The notes under the pieces are model-generated. The model did no database searches. It was not told where the DNA came from and saw nothing but the letters and a program-made list of their open reading frames with translations. Below, piece after piece: positions 35,047 to 42,923 of a stretch of DNA of 64,000 nucleotides. This stretch comes from Bacillota bacterium (GTDB lineage: Bacteria; Bacillota; Clostridia; Lachnospirales; Lachnospiraceae). The stretch's first letter is position 1, and every line of letters begins with the position of its first letter. The position numbers and the translations under genes are program-made. Location: positions 27,689-91,688 of the forward strand of contig JAEZGY010000028.1 of the NCBI GenBank assembly GCA_023416695.1. Direction: 5' to 3'.

Positions 35047-36381
35047 TTAGCAAACGCCCTGAGCAAGCATTGCATCTGCAACCTTCTCAAATCCAGCAAT
35101 GTTAGCACCTACAACGTAGTTGCCTTCTTTACCATAGCGCTTTGCAGCATCATCCATATTATGGAAGATATTAACCATGATGCTCTTTAATTTGGAATCT
35201 ACTTCTTCGAAAGTCCAGCTTAATCTCTCACTGTTCTGAGACATTTCTAATGCACTAGTAGCTACGCCACCTGCATTTGCAGCTTTACCAGGAGCAAATA
35301 AAATGTTGTTTTCAATGAAGTACTCAGTTGCTTCATAAGTAGTAGGCATGTTAGCACCTTCTGCAACTGCTTTACAGCCATTAGCAACAAGAATTTTAGC
35401 ATCTTCAAGATCTAATTCATTCTGAGTAGCACATGGAAGAGCAACGTCACATTTTACCGTCCATACGCCTTTACCTTCATGATACTCAGCACTTGGTCTT
35501 GCTTTTGCATATTCATCTAAACGAGCACGTTTTACTTCTTTTACTTCTTTTAATAACGCTACGTCAATACCTTCTGCATCATAGATCCAGCCAGTAGAAT
35601 CGGAACAAGTAACAACCTTAGCACCTAATTCATGAGCTTTTTCAATTGCATAGATAGCAACATTACCTGCACCAGAAACAACTACAGTCTTACCTTTAAT
35701 GTCACTTCCGTTACATTTTAACATTTCAGCTGTTAAGTATAATAATCCATAGCCTGTAGCTTCTGTACGAGCTAAAGATCCGCCATAGCTTAAGCCTTTA
35801 CCTGTAAGAACGCCTTCGTAAACGCCACGAACCTTCTTATATTGTCCAAACATATAACCAATTTCTCTTGCTCCAGTTCCAATGTCACCTGCAGGTACAT
35901 CAGTATCAGCACCTATGTATTTGCAAAGTTCTGTCATGAAGCTCTGGCAAAATGCCATGATTTCGCGGTCTGATTTACCCTTAGGATCAAAATCAGAACC
36001 ACCCTTACCACCACCGATTGGTAAGCTTGTAAGAGAATTCTTAAAGATCTGTTCAAAGCCTAAGAATTTAATAATACTTAAGTTAACTGATGGATGTAAA
36101 CGTAATCCACCCTTGTATGGTCCGATCGAATTATTGAATTGTACACGGAAACCAGTGTTAACTTGTACTTGTCCCTTATCGTCTACCCAAGGAACGCGGA
36201 ACATAATCTGTCTGTCAGGCTCAACAATACGTTCTAAAAGAGCTTCTCTACGATATTTTTCTTCATTCGCATCAATTATTGGTCTTAAAGATTCTAAAAC
36301 CTCTTTAACTGCTTGTAAAAACTCTGGCTGGTTAGCATTCTTCTTCTGTACTAACGCCAAGACCTCATCAACATAACTCAT
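35047..36381 (-). CDS. gdhA: NADP-type glutamate dehydrogenase
   Basis: 444 residues, hexameric class size. Visible: FRVPWVDDKGQVQVNTGFRVQ split at 60-80, the catalytic region PIGGGKGGSDFDPKGKSD, DVPAGDIGTGAREIGYMFG, and the Rossmann motif VSGAGNVAIYA near 240. A Ser-Asp-Ser (CSDSTG) after the second strand fits NADPH use in assimilation. It converts 2-oxoglutarate and ammonium to glutamate. It is monocistronic with its own promoter and terminator. Confidence 0.97.
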   Translation of the reverse strand: MSYVDEVLALVQKKNANQPEFLQAVKEVLESLRPIIDANEEKYRREALLERIVEPDRQIMFRVPWVDDKGQVQVNTGFRVQFNNSIGPYKGGLRLHPSVNLSIIKFLGFEQIFKNSLTSLPIGGGKGGSDFDPKGKSDREIMAFCQSFMTELCKYIGADTDVPAGDIGTGAREIGYMFGQYKKVRGVYEGVLTGKGLSYGGSLARTEATGYGLLYLTAEMLKCNGSDIKGKTVVVSGAGNVAIYAIEKAHELGAKVVTCSDSTGWIYDAEGIDVALLKEVKEVKRARLDEYAKARPSAEYHEGKGVWTVKCDVALPCATQNELDLEDAKILVANGCKAVAEGANMPTTYEATEYFIENNILFAPGKAANAGGVATSALEMSQNSERLSWTFEEVDSKLKSIMVNIFHNMDDAAKRYGKEGNYVVGANIAGFEKVADAMLAQGVC

Positions 36382-36445
36382 TCTTAATCACCCTTTAATT
36401 ATATTTATAGCTTAGGAAATCTAACAAACCTAAACCACAATGGTA

Positions 36446-36474
36446 ATTATAATAACTTTTCAATTCCATTGCAA
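36446..36474 (-). promoter_or_regulatory. Sigma-A promoter of gdhA
   Basis: On the minus strand, TTGCAA (36474-36469), 17 bases, TATAAT (36451-36446). The leader is about 60 bases. Confidence 0.75.
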
Positions 36475-36632
36475 TGATTTTTGCTATTTTTTTGCAATTC
36501 GGGAAGTTTCTGCAAATCTTAAGTCGAAAACATCAAAAACCACGAAAGGACCATTAGATTTCCTAATAAAGTAAAGTAAAAAACGAAGAAAATAAAGTCT
36601 AACGTTCATTTTTCTTAAATAAGCATAGAATT

Positions 36633-37661
36633 TTATTCTAAATCATCAAAATCAAAAGCTGCAGCTTTCGTATAATTTGTGACCTTAGCTTCAAAAAAGT
36701 CTGTTTTTGTGTTATTTAGGTTAGAAAAACCTTCAATCCATGCCATAGGATGTTCTGTTATTTCAGGATACAATTCTGGTACACCAATAGCTCTAAGTCT
36801 TAAATTTGACAAATACTTAATATATTGATCAATTAGTTGATTATTAATACCTAGAATTTGGTTATCAGTCACATATTGTCCCCAAGCAATCTCATGCTCT
36901 ACACCAGTTTTCATCATAGTTCTGATTTCTTCTTCTAGCTCTTTTGTAAACAATTCACTATTCTCTGTACGAAGTTCCTTTATAATATTCTGGAACAGTA
37001 CCAGATGGGTAACCTCATCCCGGTTAATATATTTGAAAATTGTACTAGTTGCTGTCATCTTTCCTTGTCTTGCCAAGGTATAGAAGAAGCTAAAACCAGA
37101 ATAGAAGTATATACCCTCAAGAATATAGTTAGCAATGATTACTTTAACAAAATTCTCATCACTAGGGTTTTCATTAAACGCTTGATAGATATTAGCAATA
37201 AACTGATTACGTTTAAATAAATGCTCATCTTCTCTCCACATATCATAGATCTTATCCCTAGTAATTGGATTTGTTACTGTGTCTAATATATAGGAATAAC
37301 TCTGTGCATGTATCTCTTCCTGAAACGTTTGAATATTGAGTAAGCTAGCCACTTCAGGAGCTGTAATATACCTAGATAGGTTCGGAAGGTTCTCACTTTG
37401 GATAGAATCCAAAAAGTTTAGAAAAGAGATAATTTTATCAAAGGCATTTCTCTCTCCATCTGTTAAGAAATTAAATTGCTTTACATCTTCATTTAATGAG
37501 ATTTCCTCAGGAATCCAGAAATTGTTTAACATGGTACGATATAAGACTCTAGACCAATCATACTTTATTCTGTTCCATTCTCTTAAGTTTGTGGTATTAC
37601 CATAAATTAAACTATCCGTACCACGATTCCCTAATTCATTAAAGATTTTCTTTTTTTCCAT
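36633..37661 (-). CDS. nrdB: Class I ribonucleotide reductase, beta (radical) subunit
   Basis: About 342 residues from ATG 37661, seven bases after GGAGG; the longer frame to 37712 overlaps nrdA without a site. The di-metal and radical residues are visible: FQEEIHAQSYSYI carries the Glu, His and, four residues after the His, the radical Tyr. ILEGIYFYSGF and NRDEVTHL give the remaining Glu and His ligands. It supplies the radical to NrdA for dNTP formation. It lies 25 bases after nrdA. Confidence 0.96.
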   Translation of the reverse strand: MEKKKIFNELGNRGTDSLIYGNTTNLREWNRIKYDWSRVLYRTMLNNFWIPEEISLNEDVKQFNFLTDGERNAFDKIISFLNFLDSIQSENLPNLSRYITAPEVASLLNIQTFQEEIHAQSYSYILDTVTNPITRDKIYDMWREDEHLFKRNQFIANIYQAFNENPSDENFVKVIIANYILEGIYFYSGFSFFYTLARQGKMTATSTIFKYINRDEVTHLVLFQNIIKELRTENSELFTKELEEEIRTMMKTGVEHEIAWGQYVTDNQILGINNQLIDQYIKYLSNLRLRAIGVPELYPEITEHPMAWIEGFSNLNNTKTDFFEAKVTNYTKAAAFDFDDLE

Positions 37662-37686
37662 TGTTTTGCCTCCATCTTTTGTTCTA

Positions 37687-39978
37687 TTAACTAGAACAAC
37701 TTGTACATTCATCCATTTCTAAACTCTGATTACGAATATAGTAAATTGTCTTAAGGCCTTCTTTCCAAGCATTCATATATAAGTCTAGAATTTCTTTTGC
37801 CTTCACTTCCGGCGTAATATAAAGATTAAAGGATTGGCATTGGTCGACATGACGCTGTCTAATTCCACAAGCCCTAATACTGTATAACTGATCAATTGTA
37901 TGGGCTTCTTTATAAAGCCAGAAGTTGTTCTCGTTTAAGTCTGGAGCTGTCTTAGGAATAAAACTGCCCTTCTTTTCTTCGATAAACACCTTCTTAAAAA
38001 TAGGGTCGATTCCTGCAGAAGTATTAGCAATATTGGAAGTACTACCAGTAGGGGCTACTGCAATAATATAGCCGTTACGCATTCCATATTTCTTAACCTC
38101 CTCACGAAGTTCAGTCCAACGCTTGCTTGTATATCCTCTTCGTATAAAGTACTCTCCTGTCTCCCATTCAGAGCCTTTAAATTCAGGATATGCTCCCTTC
38201 TCTTTGGCAAGCTCCATAGAAGCTTTAATAGAATGGTAAGCAATCTCTTCAAAGAGGTTATCTGCTTCCTTCATATGCTCTTCACTTTCCCACATAATAT
38301 TATGGTTGGTTAGATAATGATGATAACCACTAGTTCCAAGACCTATGGCACGGTATTTATCACTTGTGATTCGAGCTTCTGTTACAGGCATCATATTTAG
38401 AGTAATTACATTGTCTAACATACGAATCTGTAATGGAACATTATGACTTAGCTCCTCCTTATTGGTCTTACCAAGGTTGATGGAATTAAGGTTACAGGTT
38501 ACCATATCTCCTGCCTTTACTTTCGTGTCTACATAAGAAACACCATCTACATTGGTATAAACTTCTTCTACAAATTCACTTGCACTCATGTTCTGGGCGA
38601 TCTCTTGACATAGATTTGATGCATAAATGATACCCTTGTGCTTATTAGGATTTGCTCGGTTTACCGTATCTCTAAAGAAAATAAACGGAGTACCTGTCTC
38701 CACTGCACTTTTCATAATCTTTTTCATGATATCTAATGCTGGAACAGTGATTCTAGGCAACTTCTCGTTAGCCTCACAATCTAAATATCGTCTAGTAAAC
38801 TCTTTTTCTTCAATATCATCGTAAGAATCCTCAAGAGAAAAGCCCATCATCTTTTTCACCATATAAGGATCAAATAAGCTAAAGTTCTCTCTTCTCTCTA
38901 AACGCTCCATAAATAAGTCAGGAACGGAAAGGGCTGGGAAAATATCATGTGCCTTTCTTCTATCGTCCCCATTATTAGTTCTAAGCTCTAGAAAATCATA
39001 TAAATCTGCATGCCAAATATCTAACGTAATGGTAGCCCCACCTTTACGTCTTCCTAACTGATCCACCGCAACAGCAGTATCGTTATAGAGTCTAATCCAT
39101 GGAATAACACCACCGGAAGCATTCTTAAAGCCACGAATCTCACTATTTAAAGCTCTAATCTTGCCAACGTAGATTCCTAGTGCGCCTCCATGTTTACTTA
39201 CCTTTGAAAACTTATCATTTACATCATAAATAGACCAAAGGTTATCTCCCACTGTGGAGATAAAACAACTGCTTAACTGATAAAAATTTGTTCCAGCATT
39301 GGCAAGGGTTGGAGTAGCAACGGTCATCTTAAGTTGACTTAAAAGATCATAGAATTCCTTCGCATAATGAACTCTATTATTCTTTTCAGGAATAGCAAGA
39401 TGCATAGCGATAGCCATAAAACGTTCTTGAGGCAATTCATATACCTCTCCATGAAAGCCCTTCTGTAAGTAACGATCCGCTAATAACTTAACCCCTTCAT
39501 AATTAAATAAATAATCACGTTCAGGTCGAATGTATGTTTCTAACTCCTTTAGCTCTTCCTCTGAATAATTTTCAAGAAGATAGTCCCCATACATCTTTTG
39601 CTTTGTAAGCAGATGTACTAACTCACTAAAGCTTCCGTAACCAAAATGTTGATATCCTCGATTAATTGCAGCTTCTTTATACAAATCAAATACAAACAAT
39701 CTAGCTGCAACATACTGCCAATTGATATTGGTAACCTTATTTGTATTTCCATATTCATCGGGTTTAGTTTGAATCACCTTTTCAATGGCAGTTTGAATTA
39801 GAACCTTTTGAATTGCCTTTGTGGTCATTCCATCTACAAATTGTATATGAGAATCCAACTCTAACTCGATTGGATCACAGCCATCTAGTCCCTCGCATGC
39901 AAATGCTACCATCTTTTTAGTTTTTTCTACATACAGTGGCTCTAGTCGACCATCACGTTTCCTTATTTTAATAGTCAT
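37687..39978 (-). CDS. nrdA: Class I ribonucleotide reductase, alpha (catalytic) subunit
   Basis: 763 residues. An N-terminal ATP-cone (KIRKRDGRLEPLYVEKTKKM) is followed by the catalytic barrel with SSCFISTVGDNLWSI, the active-site loop NLCQEIAQNMSASEF, and APTGSTSNIANTSAGIDP. The C-terminal redox pair is Cys-Thr-Ser-Cys, 3 residues from the end. It reduces ribonucleotides; the ATP-cone implies dATP feedback. The order nrdA-nrdB and the two NrdR-like boxes upstream agree. Because this organism is probably a strict anaerobe, a class III enzyme is expected elsewhere. Confidence 0.97.
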   Translation of the reverse strand: MTIKIRKRDGRLEPLYVEKTKKMVAFACEGLDGCDPIELELDSHIQFVDGMTTKAIQKVLIQTAIEKVIQTKPDEYGNTNKVTNINWQYVAARLFVFDLYKEAAINRGYQHFGYGSFSELVHLLTKQKMYGDYLLENYSEEELKELETYIRPERDYLFNYEGVKLLADRYLQKGFHGEVYELPQERFMAIAMHLAIPEKNNRVHYAKEFYDLLSQLKMTVATPTLANAGTNFYQLSSCFISTVGDNLWSIYDVNDKFSKVSKHGGALGIYVGKIRALNSEIRGFKNASGGVIPWIRLYNDTAVAVDQLGRRKGGATITLDIWHADLYDFLELRTNNGDDRRKAHDIFPALSVPDLFMERLERRENFSLFDPYMVKKMMGFSLEDSYDDIEEKEFTRRYLDCEANEKLPRITVPALDIMKKIMKSAVETGTPFIFFRDTVNRANPNKHKGIIYASNLCQEIAQNMSASEFVEEVYTNVDGVSYVDTKVKAGDMVTCNLNSINLGKTNKEELSHNVPLQIRMLDNVITLNMMPVTEARITSDKYRAIGLGTSGYHHYLTNHNIMWESEEHMKEADNLFEEIAYHSIKASMELAKEKGAYPEFKGSEWETGEYFIRRGYTSKRWTELREEVKKYGMRNGYIIAVAPTGSTSNIANTSAGIDPIFKKVFIEEKKGSFIPKTAPDLNENNFWLYKEAHTIDQLYSIRACGIRQRHVDQCQSFNLYITPEVKAKEILDLYMNAWKEGLKTIYYIRNQSLEMDECTSCSS

Positions 39979-40087
39979 TACTAATTCTCATCCTCTCATT
40001 GTCTGTTTCTTAACATTTTTTGTATATAATTTCTTTCATCATTTATCAATATTATTACATATGCTTTTATGAATTGCAACAAGATTA

Positions 40088-40134
40088 TTTGCTTATTTTG
40101 TGCTTTTTCTTTCAATATACTCTATATATTGTGC
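40088..40134 (-). promoter_or_regulatory. Pair of NrdR-like boxes upstream of nrdA
   Basis: Box 1 (40119-40134) reads ACTCTATATATTGTGC, matching the NrdR consensus at 14 of 16 positions. Box 2 (40088-40103) matches mainly in its right half (TATTTTGTG). The two start exactly 31 bases apart, about three helix turns, as is usual for NrdR. A possible -35 TTGCAA is at 40074-40079, closer to nrdA. The remaining bases of the 320-base gap to 40298 are AT-rich and show no gene. Confidence 0.7.
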
Positions 40135-40298
40135 TATTGGTAGATTTATCAAAAATAATTTAGGCTTTACAACCACTGCTTTTATAACTATTTATAATCC
40201 ATTAATATAATAATCATTCCTGTATTTTAGGTTAGTCATTAGTGTCTCCTTTGACTTCCCTTTGCATATACTATAGAATAACCATATAGAAGGTGACT

Positions 40299-40796
40299 AT
40301 GGCAAATATAAAACCTTTTGATATCAATGCCGCCATAAACTATTCCTTTCAATGGGCCTTAAGTAGAAATCCAAACTATTACGATTTCACTAACATTGGA
40401 GGAGATTGTTCAAATTTTATATCACAATGTCTATATGCAGGTGCTAAGGTGATGAACCCTACACCTATTTATGGTTGGTACTATTATAGCATTAACAGAC
40501 GCTCGCCCTCTTGGACTAGTGTAAACTATCTATACCGATTTCTAACAACAAACAAAACCCTAGGTCCTTTTGCAAGACCTATTCCATTAGAAAGCATCAA
40601 ACCAGGGGATCTGATACAACTTCAAAATAGTTCAGGAGTCTTTTATCACACCTTACTAGTAGTAGAAGTTAGAGGGGAACCTATTCCAGAGCACATTTTA
40701 ATAAATGCACATGATATTGACTCCGTAAGACGCCCACTTGCAACTTACCAGTATAGTGACTATCGATGCCTTCGAATAGATGGGGTATATATATAG
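40299..40796 (+). CDS. Amidase-domain (CHAP-like, pfam12671-type) protein
   Basis: 165 residues from ATG 40299 (AGAAGG five bases upstream; GTG 40293 is an alternative). The Cys motif NIGGDCSNFISQCLYAG near residue 36 and the His in FYHTLLVVE near 124 are the expected catalytic pair of the putative amidase domain, with INAHDIDSVRRP near the end. It has no signal peptide, so it is either cytoplasmic or released by lysis. The family includes cell-wall and spore-cortex-related amidases. Substrate unknown. It is a single gene. Confidence 0.8.
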   Translation: MANIKPFDINAAINYSFQWALSRNPNYYDFTNIGGDCSNFISQCLYAGAKVMNPTPIYGWYYYSINRRSPSWTSVNYLYRFLTTNKTLGPFARPIPLESIKPGDLIQLQNSSGVFYHTLLVVEVRGEPIPEHILINAHDIDSVRRPLATYQYSDYRCLRIDGVYI

Positions 40797-40871
40797 TTTT
40801 ATACCATAAAAAGTCACATACAATATCACTATAACCTATGATTTTTGCTTTTATTCAACTACTAGCTATAT

Positions 40872-40911
40872 AAAAAAATGGCAGGAAGAAAGCTTACACT
40901 TGCTCCTGCCA
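40872..40911 (-). terminator. Terminator of the ADP-ribosylglycohydrolase-family gene
   Basis: TGGCAGGA and TCCTGCCA enclose a 17-base loop. On the minus strand they are followed by seven T residues. Confidence 0.75.
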
Positions 40912-40922
40912 CCATCTTATGT

Positions 40923-41981
40923 TTAATTTCCTCCTACACTATATACCTCATACAGCTTAAGCCCCATCTCTTCAATAATATCTTCACATTCTAGTTTATT
41001 AAGCCAGTCTAAAGGAACCGCGGATTTACCTAAATAAGCTCCCACTATATTGCCACAAAGAGAGCCAGTACTATCACTATCCCCATCGTGATTCACTGCA
41101 CAAATCACTGCCTTCTTTAAATTCTCACAATAACAAAGTGCAGCATATACAGCGATTGCCAAAGCCTCGTTTGCTTGAAAGCCTTGTCCTAAAAGGGATA
41201 ATCTTTCTACAGAAGGTTCACCCCTACGATATAACTCCAATGCTTTGTTCAATAAGAATAATGTCTCCTGAGCACCAGATACTTTTGCAATCTGGTTAAT
41301 CACAGCCACAACGGCATCCTCAATAGAAAGCCCCTTAATGATATAAGCAATCAAAGCAGCAAAGGCCCCCGCACTTATAAAACCTGTTGGATGAGAATGG
41401 GTAAGTGCCGCCACCTGACAGCCGATTTCATATGCCTTCTTGGGATTATCATAAAAACTCAGCCCAATTGGCGCAACTCTCATAATGCCACCACAGCCCT
41501 TAGAGTTGTTAATAGGCTCTTCAATGGTGCCATAATTCTGTTCCTTTGCATTCATAAGAGCTTGTAAACAAGTCTCTCCTGGTGCCCTTCTTGCATAAAG
41601 TTCCTTTACTTTTAAAAGAGGGGAATGCATGTCCAATCTGTTATCATCCAAAATCCATTGGTATGTTTCGTCAGCCAGTGGATAACTCTGTGTGTGTAGC
41701 CATCGCTGATAGGAATAAAAGCATCTAGCAGCAATATTACAATACCCATGCTTCTTCTCTACACTATTCGCCCATATAAGAGCCTCTGCAGTGAATAACG
41801 TCATCTGAGTATCATCTGAAATTAAAGCTTTACCCCACTTATCAACAGTCAAATCTATGATTCCCTTATGTCCATAAGCATGAATTATCTCTTGATAAGA
41901 CACAAACTCGACTGGATACCCTAAGGCATCACCAACTGCACCACCTAAAAGACATCCAATGTATTTTGTTGCTTCAATCAC
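40923..41981 (-). CDS. ADP-ribosylglycohydrolase-family protein
   Basis: About 352 residues from GTG 41981, which follows GGGAGGA; ATG 41996 has no site. Family motifs are complete: LGGAVGDALGYPVEF at the N-terminus, SDDTQMTLFTAE, GCGGIMRVAPIG, and HDGDSDSTGSLCGNIVGAYLG, which together hold the two magnesium ions. It removes ADP-ribose from proteins (as DraG does) or from small molecules. There is no nitrogenase or DraT gene near. It is monocistronic. Confidence 0.92.
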   Translation of the reverse strand: MIEATKYIGCLLGGAVGDALGYPVEFVSYQEIIHAYGHKGIIDLTVDKWGKALISDDTQMTLFTAEALIWANSVEKKHGYCNIAARCFYSYQRWLHTQSYPLADETYQWILDDNRLDMHSPLLKVKELYARRAPGETCLQALMNAKEQNYGTIEEPINNSKGCGGIMRVAPIGLSFYDNPKKAYEIGCQVAALTHSHPTGFISAGAFAALIAYIIKGLSIEDAVVAVINQIAKVSGAQETLFLLNKALELYRRGEPSVERLSLLGQGFQANEALAIAVYAALCYCENLKKAVICAVNHDGDSDSTGSLCGNIVGAYLGKSAVPLDWLNKLECEDIIEEMGLKLYEVYSVGGN

Positions 41982-42082
41982 ATGTTCTCCTCCCATTGGT
42001 TAAAACCATATATTGGAAACATTATAGCATAGGTAAATTTTCATATCTATGAAATCTTTACTGCTCAAATCTACGATTGTAG

Positions 42083-42094
42083 ACATAATTATGT
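42083..42094. repeat. 12-bp palindrome upstream of the small protein / feoAB genes
   Basis: ACATAATTATGT, preceded at 42071 by another small dyad TCTAC/GTAGA. It could be an operator for the rightward genes; it does not match a Fur box well. Confidence 0.35.
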
Positions 42095-42239
42095 TACTTA
42101 TTAGTTAAAACATAAGGAATACCTTACATTCTATGCTACTTGCCAAATGAGAACAGCATTCTTAATAATTCTACACACAATATGAGTGTAATTATCATAT
42201 ATTATAGTACACAAGATTGTTTAAAAGGAAGGAAAGCAA

Positions 42240-42452
42240 ATGTATTCCAAGCCAACTAATAGAAATCATCAGAGACGATCACATACTTCTTATGGTAACT
42301 CTTCCAGAAGAAATAAATCCACAGACATGGGCACACAAAATTTTCAGAATATGGTTTCACAGTTAAATCAAATTAATCAAATGCTGGTAGATAACAAGAG
42401 AAGTAATCCAATGGAACTTATAAACCAGTTATTCTACAATGGGCCAAAATAG
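42240..42452 (+). CDS. Small basic/Gln-Asn-rich protein, unknown
   Basis: 70 residues. The first 30 are Arg/Asn/Ser-rich and probably disordered (NRNHQRRSHTSYGNSSRRNK). The rest forms a likely amphipathic helix (NFQNMVSQLNQINQMLVD) ending in MELINQLFYNGPK. It has an excellent ribosome site (GGAAGGA) and lies 81 bases before feoA on the same strand. There is no cysteine, no signal peptide and no known domain. It may be cotranscribed with feoAB. Confidence 0.7.
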   Translation: MYSKPTNRNHQRRSHTSYGNSSRRNKSTDMGTQNFQNMVSQLNQINQMLVDNKRSNPMELINQLFYNGPK

Positions 42453-42533
42453 TCATCCTATGTAACCATTAGATAGACATTGAATAAAATAAATATGAGA
42501 GTACAACTGCCAAAGCGAAAAACGGAGGTATTC

Positions 42534-42770
42534 ATGTCCTTTAGCTTATCGGATCTCAAGGTAGGCCAGACGGGCACCGTTCATCATATAGCCACAACAG
42601 GACCCATGAGAAGACGATTACTTGATTTAGGTGTTATTGAAGGTACAAGAATTAAATGCGTTCACAAAAGTCCCTCAGGAAATCCAGTAGCCTATACTAT
42701 CCGTGGTGCTGTCATAGCCTTGCGAACTGACGATTCAAAAATGATTCAATTAAGAAATATAGAGAATTAG
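42534..42770 (+). CDS. feoA: Ferrous iron transport protein A
   Basis: 78 residues from ATG 42534, which follows GGAGGTATTC; a longer frame from TTG 42480 has no site. It is an SH3-like FeoA domain: FSLSDLKVGQTGTVHHI, then GPMRRRLLDLGVIEGT and GNPVAYTIRGAVIALR. It assists FeoB. It sits 153 bases upstream of feoB, with a long inverted repeat in between. Confidence 0.95.
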   Translation: MSFSLSDLKVGQTGTVHHIATTGPMRRRLLDLGVIEGTRIKCVHKSPSGNPVAYTIRGAVIALRTDDSKMIQLRNIEN

Positions 42771-42811
42771 AACAGAATGAAGTCTAGCTCTATTTCATAC
42801 TATATAAAAAG

Positions 42812-42888
42812 GATATAAAACGGTTATTTTCAGAAATTAAAATCTCATTTATCCTACTTTGATTTCTGATAAATAGCCGTCTTATATC
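42812..42888. repeat. Long inverted repeat between feoA and feoB
   Basis: The arms at 42812-42837 and 42862-42888 match over about 26 bases with one A-C mismatch, one G-U pair and one bulge. The loop is 24 bases. The 3' arm is followed by ACCTTTAAATTT, not a clean U-run. It is probably an RNA element that sets the feoA:feoB ratio, or a small repeat. Confidence 0.75.
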
Positions 42889-42923
42889 ACCTTTAAATTT
42901 GAGTTTTTGTTAAGGAGGTTGTT

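Noticed and set aside
35882..36376. 164-codon open frame on the plus strand inside gdhA.
   Set aside because: A shadow of the conserved gdhA coding sequence, with no homology-like motifs or start signals.
42001..42239. Fur box before feoAB.
   Set aside because: No 19-base GATAATGATTATCATTATC-like site is found. The short palindrome ACATAATTATGT does not fit well enough to name a regulator.
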